A stretch of DNA of 64,000 bases from Bacteroidota bacterium (lineage in GTDB: Bacteria; Bacteroidota; Bacteroidia; Bacteroidales; JAAYUG01): contig JAKPTE010000020.1 of NCBI GenBank assembly GCA_029571215.1, forward strand, positions 1 through 64,000, written 5' to 3'. Below, piece by piece: positions 36,396-46,103 of this stretch. Positions within the stretch are counted from its first letter, which is position 1. Each line of letters opens with the position of its first letter. The notes below the pieces were generated by a model. The model had not been told where the DNA came from. It worked only from the letters and a program-made list of their open reading frames with translations, and searched no databases. The position numbers and the translations under genes were made by a program.

Positions 36396-38339
36396 TCAAT
36401 AGCCGGGATTCTGGTAGGCGGCTTTTTCATCAGCGCTCATTTCAAGGGCATCAATCTGGCCCTGTGGAATAGGACGCAGGTAATGATATGGCTGGATGTC
36501 GCGTGTATAGGTTGCCGGAGTATGGTCTCCCCAGGCAGTTCCACAAATTTCGTATGAAGCCGCTACCGTTGCCCATTTCTGTGTACGGACCAGATCAAAC
36601 CAGCGGTACCCTTCACCAAAATATTCGCGGGAACGTTCCTGAAGAATATAATCGATTGTTATGGTTGTAGGAGTAGCTGCCACCATTTCTGCGCTATGAT
36701 CCTCCACCTTTGCGACATTTCCGTTATTATACCAGCGCCATTTTCCTGCACGTGCACGGATAACATTAATTAAATCATAAGCTGTTTTCCCGGCCTGCGT
36801 TGTGGCTCCCTTCACAGCAGCTTCAGCTGCTATAAAGTACAATTCGGAAAATTTGGCAACATTGAAAGGACGTGTGCTGCCCGCATTAGGCTGCCCCAGG
36901 CCGGTACCGTTGTCGGTACGATAAGGTCCAAGTTTCCAGAGGCCCGGGTAGCAAATCCTGCTTATGCCGCTTGGTGCAATCACAAAATCCGATCTTCCTG
37001 GCAACACACCTGCCCCTATATTGCTCTTGTAAACTGAATTCGAGTAATCGATTGTCTCAGCCGGATCGTCATCAAGAAATGTCAGGATGGGTTCACCCGG
37101 ATGAACTTCCATGTTGTTGGCATTATACACAAAGGGGATGTTGACAAAATTTCCTCCTCCTTTGGGCCAGTTACCGCGATAAACGGTGGTAAAAGTACCA
37201 TCATACCGTGAATCATTTACCTTATCAGCAAAGGTATTTTTAAATACACCAATGGGAGGAGCCATACGGGTCCATGGACGCCCAAGATGTTGCTCCGCTT
37301 CCCTTTGAACGGAGCTAATTACCGTACTCCAGTCAGTGGCAGTAGCACTTCTAATAACTGTATAATTCCATGTCATCATCCAGCCGGCAAAGTTATCTGG
37401 AGCTGCGCCACTGCCGTACGTAAGACTACCTCCGTTATAATATTCGCTTTTCTCGGTATGATCTGCATACAACAGGCACTCATTATTACGGTCATTCTGG
37501 GCAAGATTAACATCATAGAACGTTGGCTGAAGCCCATATGGGCCTGGATTGTCAATTGCTTCAACAGCAACATTATACGCTTGCTGGAAGTACCATTGTG
37601 CGTCGTGTCCGTCGGGATCAACCCTCTGGCATTCAGGATAGGTAGGTATGTTGTTGGGGTTTTCGAGCCACCAGCCATAGGTTAGATAAGCTTTTGCCAG
37701 GAATAGACGAGCGACGGTTTTGGTAACAGCACCAGTCACACGCGGGGTCTCCGGCAGGTCCTGCACTGCTTTGAGCAGGTCAGGGAATATGGCTTTTGTA
37801 TATACTTCTGGCACAGTATTCCGCACGGACGTTCTGGACGGTGAAGTGTTGAATTTGAGTTCACCTGAACCCAGGTCAAGGGGAACTCCGCCAAATGTCT
37901 GCACCAGAAGGAAATAATCGAAAGCACGGAAAAACCTTGCTTCAGCAACCAAAGCTTCGGAAATAGTACCCACAGCAGAAGCATTTTCAATAACCCCGCT
38001 TGCCGTATTGATGTTCGAGAATGCCGTACCCCATAACACATCCGAACGGCTGCTGGTGGGAGTAAGTGAGCCAACTCCCGACATATCATGATCCTTAAAG
38101 TTGGCATCAGCACTCTGAGCCCACGTCGCTTCATCCGTGCCCGTCTGGCAGGCATTGTAATAATAAGCCTGCCCGTAAATGTAACGCAGATGAGCGTACA
38201 TGGCCGTCAATCCGCCCAAAACGCCTTTCTCAGTTTTAAAGAAGCCTGGTTCATAGATACTACGCGGCTGTTCCTCAAGAATATCAGAGCACGCGAACAG
38301 GAACACCATCATCAGAGTTGTTCCTACCAAATTTTTCAT
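36396..38339 (-). CDS. SusD/RagB-family glycan-binding lipoprotein (xylan locus)
   Basis: 647 residues from the ATG at 38339, whose lipoprotein signal is MKNLVGTTLMMVFLFACSD; an in-frame ATG 15 bases upstream at 38354 is also possible. The N-terminal SusD domain (EEQPRSIYEPGFFKTEKGVLGGLTAMYAHL) and C-terminal RagB/SusD domain (AKFSELYFIAAEAAVKG, LINVIRARAGKW, LQERSREYFGEGYRWFDLVR) are clear. It caps the SusC channel and binds oligosaccharide at the cell surface. It lies 27 bases after susC in the same operon and is convergent with GH115. Confidence 0.93.
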   Translation of the reverse strand: MKNLVGTTLMMVFLFACSDILEEQPRSIYEPGFFKTEKGVLGGLTAMYAHLRYIYGQAYYYNACQTGTDEATWAQSADANFKDHDMSGVGSLTPTSSRSDVLWGTAFSNINTASGVIENASAVGTISEALVAEARFFRAFDYFLLVQTFGGVPLDLGSGELKFNTSPSRTSVRNTVPEVYTKAIFPDLLKAVQDLPETPRVTGAVTKTVARLFLAKAYLTYGWWLENPNNIPTYPECQRVDPDGHDAQWYFQQAYNVAVEAIDNPGPYGLQPTFYDVNLAQNDRNNECLLYADHTEKSEYYNGGSLTYGSGAAPDNFAGWMMTWNYTVIRSATATDWSTVISSVQREAEQHLGRPWTRMAPPIGVFKNTFADKVNDSRYDGTFTTVYRGNWPKGGGNFVNIPFVYNANNMEVHPGEPILTFLDDDPAETIDYSNSVYKSNIGAGVLPGRSDFVIAPSGISRICYPGLWKLGPYRTDNGTGLGQPNAGSTRPFNVAKFSELYFIAAEAAVKGATTQAGKTAYDLINVIRARAGKWRWYNNGNVAKVEDHSAEMVAATPTTITIDYILQERSREYFGEGYRWFDLVRTQKWATVAASYEICGTAWGDHTPATYTRDIQPYHYLRPIPQGQIDALEMSADEKAAYQNPGY

Positions 38340-38366
38340 ATTTATACGTTTCATTATTATCCGGTT

Positions 38367-41300
38367 TTAAAATGACACATCAATACCTATCAGATAATTG
38401 CGGGTTGAAGGAGTATTGGTGCCGATAGTCAGCAAACGCCGCAAATTGTATGAATATGGTACCGCCGCATTTTCATTGGCGTATGAGTTGGTTTCGGGAT
38501 CCATGCCTGATTCCTTATAATAGGGTGAGAACATAACCAGGGGATTTTGAACCGTCACATAAAGGCGCAATCTGTTAATCCCAGCATTCTTAACCACTCC
38601 GATACGATCCAGGCTATAGCCAAGGGTTAGTGTACGAATCTTAAGATAAGAAGCGTCAAAATATCCAAGAGTACTTGCATATTTCGGATTATCACCGCTC
38701 AAAACACCAGCCGGATTCGGATATTTGGCATTCGTATGCTCCGGAGTCCAATAATCGACCTTGACATTATTCCTGCGACCAGTCATCATGTTCAGATATC
38801 CCGCTCCGGAATAGAGGGTGCTGATCAGAGTCCCTCCACTCTTGAATACTCCGACGGCAGTAAAATCGAACCCTTTATAAGAAACGCGGGTATTGAATCC
38901 ACCCTGAAAATCAGGTTCCAGGCTAATAATCTGCCTGTCAGCAGGTCCAATCTGCCGGGTAGGAGTTCCGTCAGGATTGTAATCGCCGGTATATTTCACC
39001 TTGATCATCCCAGCATTTCCTCCGGGTTCCAAAATATCCCGATAGGGATCACCTTCTTGCCAGAGTCCGATTTTTTCATAATCGAATACGCAGTCAATCG
39101 GATACCCGACAAACCACCAGTTTGCTTCATCTCTTTCCTGGCCCGAAGCCAAAGCAACCAGTTTATTGCGGTTGGCATAAAAATTAACCCCTGCTTCCCA
39201 TGTTAACCCACCCGGGGTATTCAATATCACACCATCAAGAGAAAACTCGATACCCTTGTTCTGCGTCTCGCCAATATTCGCCATATAGCTTCCCACCCCG
39301 GAAGTACCCGGCAGGTTTACGCTCAGCAGAATATCTTTTGTATTGGTAATGTAGTACTCAACGGTACCTGATAGACGATTATTCAAAAGACTGAAGTCCA
39401 AGCCGAAATTATAGGTTAGTGAATATTCCCATCCCAGATTGAAGTTGGGCAACTGGGAAACATAATAACCTGTTGAAAACGTATTTCCAAAGTTATACGG
39501 CCTGGTACTCAGACGACCCAGAGTGGAATAGGGATCGACGGACTGGTTTGAGGTTTGTCCATAACCTACGCGAAGTTTCAACAAGTCAATCAGTGCCACA
39601 TTGCGCAGGAACTGTTCGTTTTTCATATTCCAGCCAAGTGACACAGCCGGATAGGTATGCCATTTATGACCGGGCGCCAGTCGGGATGAAGCATCAGAAC
39701 GAAGGGTGGCTGTAATCATATAACGGTTATCAAAAGAATACATTGCCCGCCCCATCCAGGATATCAGTCCGGTTTCATAATAGTTCTGGTTATCGGGGTT
39801 AACAGTAATTTCGCCCTGGGCCCGGCCGATATTGTAAAACTGGAATGCATCGGCCGGAATATCTTTGGCCGAAATATAGGAACTATGATAATGCGTTTTT
39901 TCGGCGGAATACATTCCTACCACATTCAGTCTATGTTTTAGGGCGAAAGTATGATCATATGTCAGCAGATTTTCAACTACCCAGTTGGTAGAAAGTGAAT
40001 TACTCACAGATGCAACGGAAGGATTTGTCGGGTTGTAGCTGAATACCCCTTCGCCTGTATAGCTACCGCCAGTACTCATGCGAAGGTTTGCTCCCACATT
40101 GATACGGTACCGCAAGTCCTCAATGCCTGGGACTTTAAACTCTCCGAAAAGATTGTTGTAAGTACCAAAAGCCTTGGTTTGATCTATCCATTTGTCGCCT
40201 AGCGCTTCAACTGTTTTCCTGGTTTGCACCCAGTTCTCGTCCAATGGCATTTTGATAGTGCGTTTCAGACTCCCGTCTTCATTGTACGGATTGGCAATCG
40301 GGCTGCTGCTCAGGACATTGTATAGTCCCAGGTTGTAACCGTTGCTGATTGAATAGTTGTTATTCGAAACGAATCCGAAACGGAAGAATTTTCCAATTCC
40401 CTGGTCAAGGGCACCCCGCAACGAAAACCGATTAAAGTCCTGGCCTGGAATAACAGCTTCATCCCTTATGTATCCTACACTGAAATTATAGTTTCCTTTT
40501 TCTGTACCACCCAGTATGGCCAGATTGTGGTTAGTCGTCATTGCTTTCCTGTAAAAAAGATCCTGCCAGTCAATATTCACATCGTCCGACTCATCCACTC
40601 CATTGGTATATTTGCCAGCTGCCTTACGCAGCGCAACAAACTCCGGCCCATTCATCATAGGGTAGGGAGCAAAGACTGTCTTTTGTCCAACATAACTGGA
40701 ATAGGAAATCTGCGGTTTCTGCCTGTCCTGTCCTTTGATGGTTGTAATCAGAATAACCCCGTTGGCCCCTCGTGAGCCATAAATGGCCGTTGCTGAAGCG
40801 TCCTTCAGAACGTCAACACTTTTGATGTCGTTCAGGTTGAGATCGCTGATGGATCCGGAAAAAGGAATCCCATCAACAACCAGCAGGGGATCGTTACTGG
40901 CATTTAAGGACCGAGTACCACGAACGCGGATCTGCATGGAAGCCCCGGGTTTTGTGGATACCTGCGACAACTCAACGCCTGGCACACGCCCCTGCAGCGA
41001 ATAGGAAATATTCGACGAAGGAATATCCCGCATAACATCGCCGCTGAGTGAAACAACCGATCCGGTTACATCCCTCTTTCTGGCTGTACCATACCCAATT
41101 ACTACAACTTCATCCAGCCCGGACACTGACTCCCGCATGACCACATTAATTGTCGTTTTGTTTCCCACAATGATCTCCTGTGTTTCATAACCGATGAACG
41201 AATATACCAACACTGGTTCTTTGGTGATGGTAGTGATGGAATAATTCCCGTTTACATCAGTTGAGGTCCCGTTAGTTGTTCCCTTTTCGATAATATTCAC

Positions 41301-41534
41301 ACCGGCCAGTGCCTCTCCCTTTTCATCGGTAACAGTACCGGTAACCACAAGCTGGTAAACAGGTGACAAAGACCCTTCGAAACCGTTCCTGCCGGAATGA
41401 CCACCTTTCAGTCCCGGATCCGAACCGGAAACCGAAATGCTCATACCGGACAAAACGGTTATGAGCCATAGGCCCAGTAACATTTTCTTCATGTCCTCCC
41501 TGAAAAAAATGCGCTTCATGGTTTTTACTCTCAT
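38367..41534 (-). CDS. SusC/RagA-family TonB-dependent outer-membrane transporter (xylan locus)
   Basis: 1055 residues. Start choices are the ATGs at 41534, 41519 and 41492; the signal peptide MKKMLLGLWLITVLSGMSISVSG begins at the last. The protein has a carboxypeptidase-D-like regulatory domain (VTGTVTDEKGEALAGVNII), then a TonB box and plug starting DEVVVIGYGTARKRDVTGSV, the SusC signature VDVLKDASATAIYGSRGANGVILITT, and a 22-strand barrel to the C-terminal Phe. It imports oligosaccharides with SusD. A LacI-type operator 224 bases upstream ties it to the esterase/GH115 operon on the other strand. The untranslated leader is long (about 200 bases if the -7 box at 41741-41748 is right). Confidence 0.93.
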   Translation of the reverse strand: MRVKTMKRIFFREDMKKMLLGLWLITVLSGMSISVSGSDPGLKGGHSGRNGFEGSLSPVYQLVVTGTVTDEKGEALAGVNIIEKGTTNGTSTDVNGNYSITTITKEPVLVYSFIGYETQEIIVGNKTTINVVMRESVSGLDEVVVIGYGTARKRDVTGSVVSLSGDVMRDIPSSNISYSLQGRVPGVELSQVSTKPGASMQIRVRGTRSLNASNDPLLVVDGIPFSGSISDLNLNDIKSVDVLKDASATAIYGSRGANGVILITTIKGQDRQKPQISYSSYVGQKTVFAPYPMMNGPEFVALRKAAGKYTNGVDESDDVNIDWQDLFYRKAMTTNHNLAILGGTEKGNYNFSVGYIRDEAVIPGQDFNRFSLRGALDQGIGKFFRFGFVSNNNYSISNGYNLGLYNVLSSSPIANPYNEDGSLKRTIKMPLDENWVQTRKTVEALGDKWIDQTKAFGTYNNLFGEFKVPGIEDLRYRINVGANLRMSTGGSYTGEGVFSYNPTNPSVASVSNSLSTNWVVENLLTYDHTFALKHRLNVVGMYSAEKTHYHSSYISAKDIPADAFQFYNIGRAQGEITVNPDNQNYYETGLISWMGRAMYSFDNRYMITATLRSDASSRLAPGHKWHTYPAVSLGWNMKNEQFLRNVALIDLLKLRVGYGQTSNQSVDPYSTLGRLSTRPYNFGNTFSTGYYVSQLPNFNLGWEYSLTYNFGLDFSLLNNRLSGTVEYYITNTKDILLSVNLPGTSGVGSYMANIGETQNKGIEFSLDGVILNTPGGLTWEAGVNFYANRNKLVALASGQERDEANWWFVGYPIDCVFDYEKIGLWQEGDPYRDILEPGGNAGMIKVKYTGDYNPDGTPTRQIGPADRQIISLEPDFQGGFNTRVSYKGFDFTAVGVFKSGGTLISTLYSGAGYLNMMTGRRNNVKVDYWTPEHTNAKYPNPAGVLSGDNPKYASTLGYFDASYLKIRTLTLGYSLDRIGVVKNAGINRLRLYVTVQNPLVMFSPYYKESGMDPETNSYANENAAVPYSYNLRRLLTIGTNTPSTRNYLIGIDVSF

Positions 41535-41757
41535 AGAATTTTTGATTTTGAGGTTAATTTGGTTTAGTTAGTAAATGATCATATCTGAAAAAATTACGTT
41601 TCTGCCCATAAAAAACAAACTGTAGTCAATGGATTATCACCATTTCGGCTTATCCTCACACCCTCCCCTTGCCTATATACTGCTTTCTCGCTGCCTTAAT
41701 CGAATCCAATCGCCTTCAGTTCTTTGATATGGTAAATATAAAAAGATATTTTTTATT

Positions 41758-41771
41758 TGCAATCGGTTGCA
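41758..41771. promoter_or_regulatory. LacI-type operator upstream of susC, site 1
   Basis: TGCAATCGGTTGCA is identical over 14 bases to the site at 29886-29899. On the minus strand it sits 9 bases before a possible -7 box, the same arrangement as at the esterase operon. Confidence 0.7.
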
Positions 41772-41858
41772 GATAAAAAAATTTTATAAAAAAGCAATTA
41801 ACTATCATACTTTATAAGAATTTATATTGTGTATAAAGAATATTTAATGCATTATTTC

Positions 41859-41872
41859 TGCAATCGATTGTT
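41859..41872. promoter_or_regulatory. LacI-type operator upstream of susC, site 2
   Basis: TGCAATCGATTGTT contains the perfect palindrome CAATCGATTG and matches site 1 at most positions. It is 101 bases from site 1, close to ten helical turns, which would allow a looped repressor complex. Confidence 0.5.
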
Positions 41873-42165
41873 TTATTGAACGGATTTTCGAATTCCCGGA
41901 ATGTTGATGCATTTTTCCGGCAGCTAATCCTTCACCTATTGAAAAGTCTATTAATCAGCTGGTGGATTACATTTATCAATCAACTGATAACTAAGAAGTT
42001 AAATACAGAGCGTTTCAGTCCCAATGGCGTACAGGCAGCGGAACGAACTAATGCATGGAGGGTTATGCATCATGCAGTATCTTTAGGAATAGAAACGTAA
42101 AATATGGTTGAAATCCACACTTAATATTGTGACAAACGATTCTGATGAGAATTGAGATAATATTC

Positions 42166-42897
42166 TTACCGTACAAGCAGGAAAAGCAAGGCAGCCAGTG
42201 CGGCCCCCGTACAGGGTCCTGCTATTGGAATCCAGGAATAGGTCCAGTCGCTGGTTCCTTTTCCCGGAATGGGCAAAAGGGCATGCATTGCACGCGGAGC
42301 CAGGTCGCGGGCCGGGTTGATGGCATATCCCGTTGCTCCGCCCAGGGCAAGTCCAATAACCCACACCAGCAAAGCCACCGGCAAAGCACCTAGAGAACCC
42401 AGTCCGACCTGCGTGCCCTCAACATTTTCCAGGTGGGCACCCTGAAATGATAGAACAACAAAAACCAGCACAAACGTACCGATTACTTCGCTGAGAAAAT
42501 TGGACCAGTAATTTCTGATAGCCGGAGTAGTGCAAAAGATAGCAAGTTTTCCAGCCGGATCATCAGTAACGGCAAAATGATCACGGTAAAACACATACAC
42601 AAGGAATGCCCCGAGGGCAGCTCCGACCAGCTGGGAAAATGCATAGCCCGGCACGAGGCTCCAGGAAAACTGCCCTGTAATTGCCAACCCAATACTGACG
42701 GCAGGATTAAGATGTGCTCCGCTATACGGACCGGCCACCACAACTCCGATAAAAACACCCAGAGCCCATGATGTGGTAATCACTATCCATCCTCCGTTGT
42801 TTCCTTTGGTACCTTTTAAAATTACATTTGCAACCACTCCGTCACCCATCAGGATAAGGAGCATGGTTCCCAGAATTTCAGCAATATAAGGATTCAT
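42166..42897 (-). CDS. glpF: Glycerol facilitator (aquaglyceroporin)
   Basis: 243 residues from the ATG at 42897, 22 bases after glpK; an ATG at 42930 would overlap glpK by 11 bases. Six membrane helices and the two pore half-helices are visible: SGAHLNPAVSIG and GYAINPARDLAPR. The Asp directly after the second NPAR is the mark of glycerol-conducting members, as opposed to water-only aquaporins. It brings glycerol in by facilitated diffusion, to be trapped by GlpK. Last gene of glpD-glpK-glpF. Confidence 0.92.
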   Translation of the reverse strand: MNPYIAEILGTMLLILMGDGVVANVILKGTKGNNGGWIVITTSWALGVFIGVVVAGPYSGAHLNPAVSIGLAITGQFSWSLVPGYAFSQLVGAALGAFLVYVFYRDHFAVTDDPAGKLAIFCTTPAIRNYWSNFLSEVIGTFVLVFVVLSFQGAHLENVEGTQVGLGSLGALPVALLVWVIGLALGGATGYAINPARDLAPRAMHALLPIPGKGTSDWTYSWIPIAGPCTGAALAALLFLLVR

Positions 42898-42919
42898 ATG
42901 CAGGAATTTGATAAAAAGG

Positions 42920-44419
42920 TTATGCTTCAATCCATTGCCGGGATCTCTCCACAGCTCTGTGCCATTGTTTCATTAGTTGGTCGGCCTGAATGCGGGGAAG
43001 AGACGGATGAAAGAGCCGGTCTTTTTTCCACTGATACTCCAGCTCACCGGTATTTTTCCAGAAACCCACCGCCAGGCCGGCAAGGTAGGCAGCACCGAGT
43101 GCTGTGGTTTCCAGTACTTCGGGCCGGATTACGCGGCATTGCATGACATCAGCCTGAAATTGCATCAGCAGGTTGTTGACAACAGCACCTCCATCGACCC
43201 GCAGCTCGGCAATAGCTTTTCCTGCGTCAGCTTCCATGGCTTTCATAACATCTGCGCTCTGATAGGCAATAGCTTCCAGAGTTGCGCGGGCAAAATGCGA
43301 AGCCGTTGTACCCCGTGTTATGCCAACAAATGTACCCCGCGCATACGGATCCCAATAAGGTGCCCCCAATCCTGCTAGGGCTGGAACAAAATAAACTCCG
43401 CCATTGTCAGGAACTTCAGCAGCCAGTTTTTCCACATCCCCGGAAGACTGAATGAGTTTCAGTCCGTCGCGTAACCACTGCACGGCCGCTCCGGCAATAA
43501 AAACACTTCCTTCCAGAGCATACGTTGTTCTGCCATCGAGTTGCCAGGCGACAGTTGTTAAAAGATTATTACGTGAATATACCGCCTCCGCACCCGTGTT
43601 CATCATAAGGAAACATCCGGTACCATAGGTATTTTTTACCATTCCCTCTTTCAGGCACAACTGGCCAAACAAGGCAGCCTGCTGGTCTCCGGCAATTCCT
43701 CCGATAGGTATTGCCCCGTTCAGCTGAGCGATGCCGGTTTCAGCAATTACTCCGCTGCTGGATACAACCTCCGGCAACATCGATCGGGGTATATGAAGTA
43801 TATCAAGAATTTCCTGGTCCCACTGCAGGGTATGAATATTGAACAGCATGGTACGACTGGCATTTGTTACATCCGTACAATGGACCTTTCCGCCTGTCAG
43901 ATTCCAGATAAGCCAGCTGTCAATGGTTCCAAAACACAATTCTCCTGCCTGGGCTCTCTTCATAGCACCAGGTATGTTCTCCAGTATCCAGTGCACCTTT
44001 GTTCCTGAAAAATAAGCATCTACCACAAGTCCGGTCTTCTTTTTGATGGTTTCCTCATATCCCTGTTGTCTGAGCTGATCACACAATCCGGCTGTCCGCC
44101 TGTCCTGCCAAACAATAGCATTGCATACCGGCTTTCCATTCTTCCGGTCCCAAACTACCGTAGTTTCCCTCTGGTTAGTTATTCCCACGGAAGCAACTTC
44201 TTCCGGTGAAACGCCGGCCTGCTGCAGTGCTTCAATAGCAACAGAAAGCTGCGTATTCCATATTTCTGCAGGATCATGTTCCACCCATCCCGGTTGCGGG
44301 AAGATCTGCTCAAAAGGTTGCCGAGCCATTGATTTAATAGCTCCTGTTTTGTCAAAGAGAATGGCACGTGAACTTGTAGTGCCCTGATCGAGGGCCAGGA
44401 CATACTTTTTTTGTAGCAT
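42920..44419 (-). CDS. glpK: Glycerol kinase
   Basis: 499 residues, the usual length. FGGY-kinase motifs are visible: [15 protein letters not shown] at the N-terminus (phosphate loop), [51 protein letters not shown], and [21 protein letters not shown] near the C-terminus. It phosphorylates glycerol to sn-glycerol 3-phosphate with ATP in the cytoplasm. It lies 9 bases after the glpD stop, so the two are one transcript. Confidence 0.95.
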   Translation of the reverse strand: MLQKKYVLALDQGTTSSRAILFDKTGAIKSMARQPFEQIFPQPGWVEHDPAEIWNTQLSVAIEALQQAGVSPEEVASVGITNQRETTVVWDRKNGKPVCNAIVWQDRRTAGLCDQLRQQGYEETIKKKTGLVVDAYFSGTKVHWILENIPGAMKRAQAGELCFGTIDSWLIWNLTGGKVHCTDVTNASRTMLFNIHTLQWDQEILDILHIPRSMLPEVVSSSGVIAETGIAQLNGAIPIGGIAGDQQAALFGQLCLKEGMVKNTYGTGCFLMMNTGAEAVYSRNNLLTTVAWQLDGRTTYALEGSVFIAGAAVQWLRDGLKLIQSSGDVEKLAAEVPDNGGVYFVPALAGLGAPYWDPYARGTFVGITRGTTASHFARATLEAIAYQSADVMKAMEADAGKAIAELRVDGGAVVNNLLMQFQADVMQCRVIRPEVLETTALGAAYLAGLAVGFWKNTGELEYQWKKDRLFHPSLPRIQADQLMKQWHRAVERSRQWIEA

Positions 44420-44428
44420 ACAGATTTG

Positions 44429-46000
44429 TTATTTAGATGGGACAAACCGGGAAGCAACTTCCCGAAATGCTTGTATCTGATTATCAATCCATGTTTTGTC
44501 TTTTTTCAGCTCAGCGGCCATAATTTCAGCAACTACTGGTGCACACTGCAGGGCAGCCTTTGCATCGAGAAACAGTATACGGGTGCGGCGTGCCAAAACA
44601 TCTTCAACCGTGCGGGCCATTTCCTCGCGTACAGCCCAAACTACTTCAGCAACCGTATAAGGAAAATCGGGATGCAAAAAACGGTCACTATTAGGATACT
44701 TTTTCATGAGTTCCCTTATTGGTTCCGCCTCGGTTCCGTAAACATGAAGCGGATCGGTCCAGTCGGGTTTTTTCATGTATCCGTGTAAAGGGATCTTTTT
44801 TGTAATGCAGGGACGGGAGGGGAGGAATCCGTTTTTAATAGCAAAATCAAGTGTTTCCTCGGCCATCCTGCGGTAAGTTGTCCATTTTCCTCCGGTGATG
44901 GTAATCAATCCTCCGGCAGAAAGTTCAAGTTTATGACGCCTTGAAATTTCCTTCGTTTTCTGCTCCTTCCCTTCCGAAACAGCCAGCGGACGCAATCCGG
45001 CAAAAACAGCCAGAATATCGTTACGGGAAGGCGGACGGACAAGGTATCCGGCTGCTGTTTTCAGGATGAAATCGATTTCTTCCTTCAGGGCTGCAGGTTC
45101 AATGTTGATTTGATCTACCGGTGTGTCAGTGGTGCCAACAACCACCTTTCCATGCCAGGGAATGGCAAAAAGAACACGCCCGTCATCCGTTCGGGGAATC
45201 ATCAGCGCGTTGGTTCCATGCAGAAAAGATGCATCTAATACAATGTGAATACCCTGGCTGGGCCTGATCATTTTTTTAGCCTGAGGATCTTCCTTTTTTC
45301 TCAGTGAATCGGCAAACACTCCGGTAGCATTGATCATACAACGGGCATGCACTTCAAACATCTTTCCTGATTCGGAATCCTTTGCCCATAATCCGGAAAG
45401 TTTTCCGTTTTCATCTTTTATAAAATCTGTAACAGGCATATAGTTAAGAAGGCAGGCGCCATGTGCAGCAGCTGTTTTTGCCAGGGCCATGCCCATCCGT
45501 GTATCATCAAACTGACCATCATGATAAAGAATTCCACCCTTAAGTCGCCCGGGTAATACTGAAGGCAAAGCCATGCGGGCCAGTTTTTTTCGCAAAAAAA
45601 CCGAGCGGCCGAAACTCCATTTTCCTGCTAAAAGGTCATAGAATTTGAGCCCGATAGTATAGAAAGGACCCTCCCACCAACGATCGGCCGGAATTATAAA
45701 CGTCTGATCCTTCACCAGATGAGGCGCATTGCGCAGCAGGATCCCCCTTTCCTTCAAGGCCTCCATCACAAGGAAAACATCTCCCTGGGCCAGATACCTA
45801 ACCCCCCCGTGTACCAGTTTGGTACTCCGGCTTGAAGTACCTTTACAGAAATCAAATTCTTCGAACAGTACAACGGAAAAACCGCGCAACGCGGCATCAA
45901 CGGCAATACCCAACCCTGTAGCTCCTCCTCCGATCACAGCAACATCCCAATACCTGCGTGTAGCAAGCACTTCCAGAAAATGTTCCCGGTTCATAGTCAT
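44429..46000 (-). CDS. glpD: FAD-dependent glycerol-3-phosphate dehydrogenase
   Basis: 523 residues. The N-terminal dinucleotide fold VAVIGGGATGLGIAVDAALRG is followed by the FAD-family block FDFCKGTSSRSTKLVHGGVRYL, and GGKWTTYRRMAEETLD toward the C-terminal DAO_C domain. It oxidises glycerol 3-phosphate to dihydroxyacetone phosphate and passes electrons to quinone at the inner membrane. It is first in the glp operon and divergent from the ROK kinase (103-base spacer). Confidence 0.93.
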   Translation of the reverse strand: MTMNREHFLEVLATRRYWDVAVIGGGATGLGIAVDAALRGFSVVLFEEFDFCKGTSSRSTKLVHGGVRYLAQGDVFLVMEALKERGILLRNAPHLVKDQTFIIPADRWWEGPFYTIGLKFYDLLAGKWSFGRSVFLRKKLARMALPSVLPGRLKGGILYHDGQFDDTRMGMALAKTAAAHGACLLNYMPVTDFIKDENGKLSGLWAKDSESGKMFEVHARCMINATGVFADSLRKKEDPQAKKMIRPSQGIHIVLDASFLHGTNALMIPRTDDGRVLFAIPWHGKVVVGTTDTPVDQINIEPAALKEEIDFILKTAAGYLVRPPSRNDILAVFAGLRPLAVSEGKEQKTKEISRRHKLELSAGGLITITGGKWTTYRRMAEETLDFAIKNGFLPSRPCITKKIPLHGYMKKPDWTDPLHVYGTEAEPIRELMKKYPNSDRFLHPDFPYTVAEVVWAVREEMARTVEDVLARRTRILFLDAKAALQCAPVVAEIMAAELKKDKTWIDNQIQAFREVASRFVPSK

Positions 46001-46060
46001 TAAAATTTAGCATTGAAAGATAATTAAAGGAATGGTCCGTTATTTAGTTTCTTCTGTTTT

Positions 46061-46076
46061 TAACAACATTTTGTTA
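46061..46076. promoter_or_regulatory. Inverted repeat between glpD and the ROK kinase
   Basis: TAACAA-CATT-TTGTTA is a perfect 6+6 inverted repeat with a 4-base spacer in the divergent region, 27 bases before the ROK start. It resembles an operator, but no regulator is encoded alongside. Confidence 0.3.
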
Positions 46077-46103
46077 CCTTAGAGCCCTCCAAAGGTATTC
46101 TCT

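Larger units (their letters stand above)
41535..42165. other. 631-base intergenic region upstream of susC
   Basis: It holds the susC leader, two LacI-type operators (41758-41771 and 41859-41872) and an A/T-rich promoter zone. Read on the minus strand, TATCTTTT at 41748-41741 is a possible -7 box 9 bases after the first operator. From about 41880 to 42165 nothing convincing was seen; a 74-codon open frame there has no family features. Confidence 0.5.

Noticed and set aside
41876-42100. 74-codon open frame upstream of susC
   Set aside because: No family features or promoter; it lies in an A/T-rich regulatory gap.
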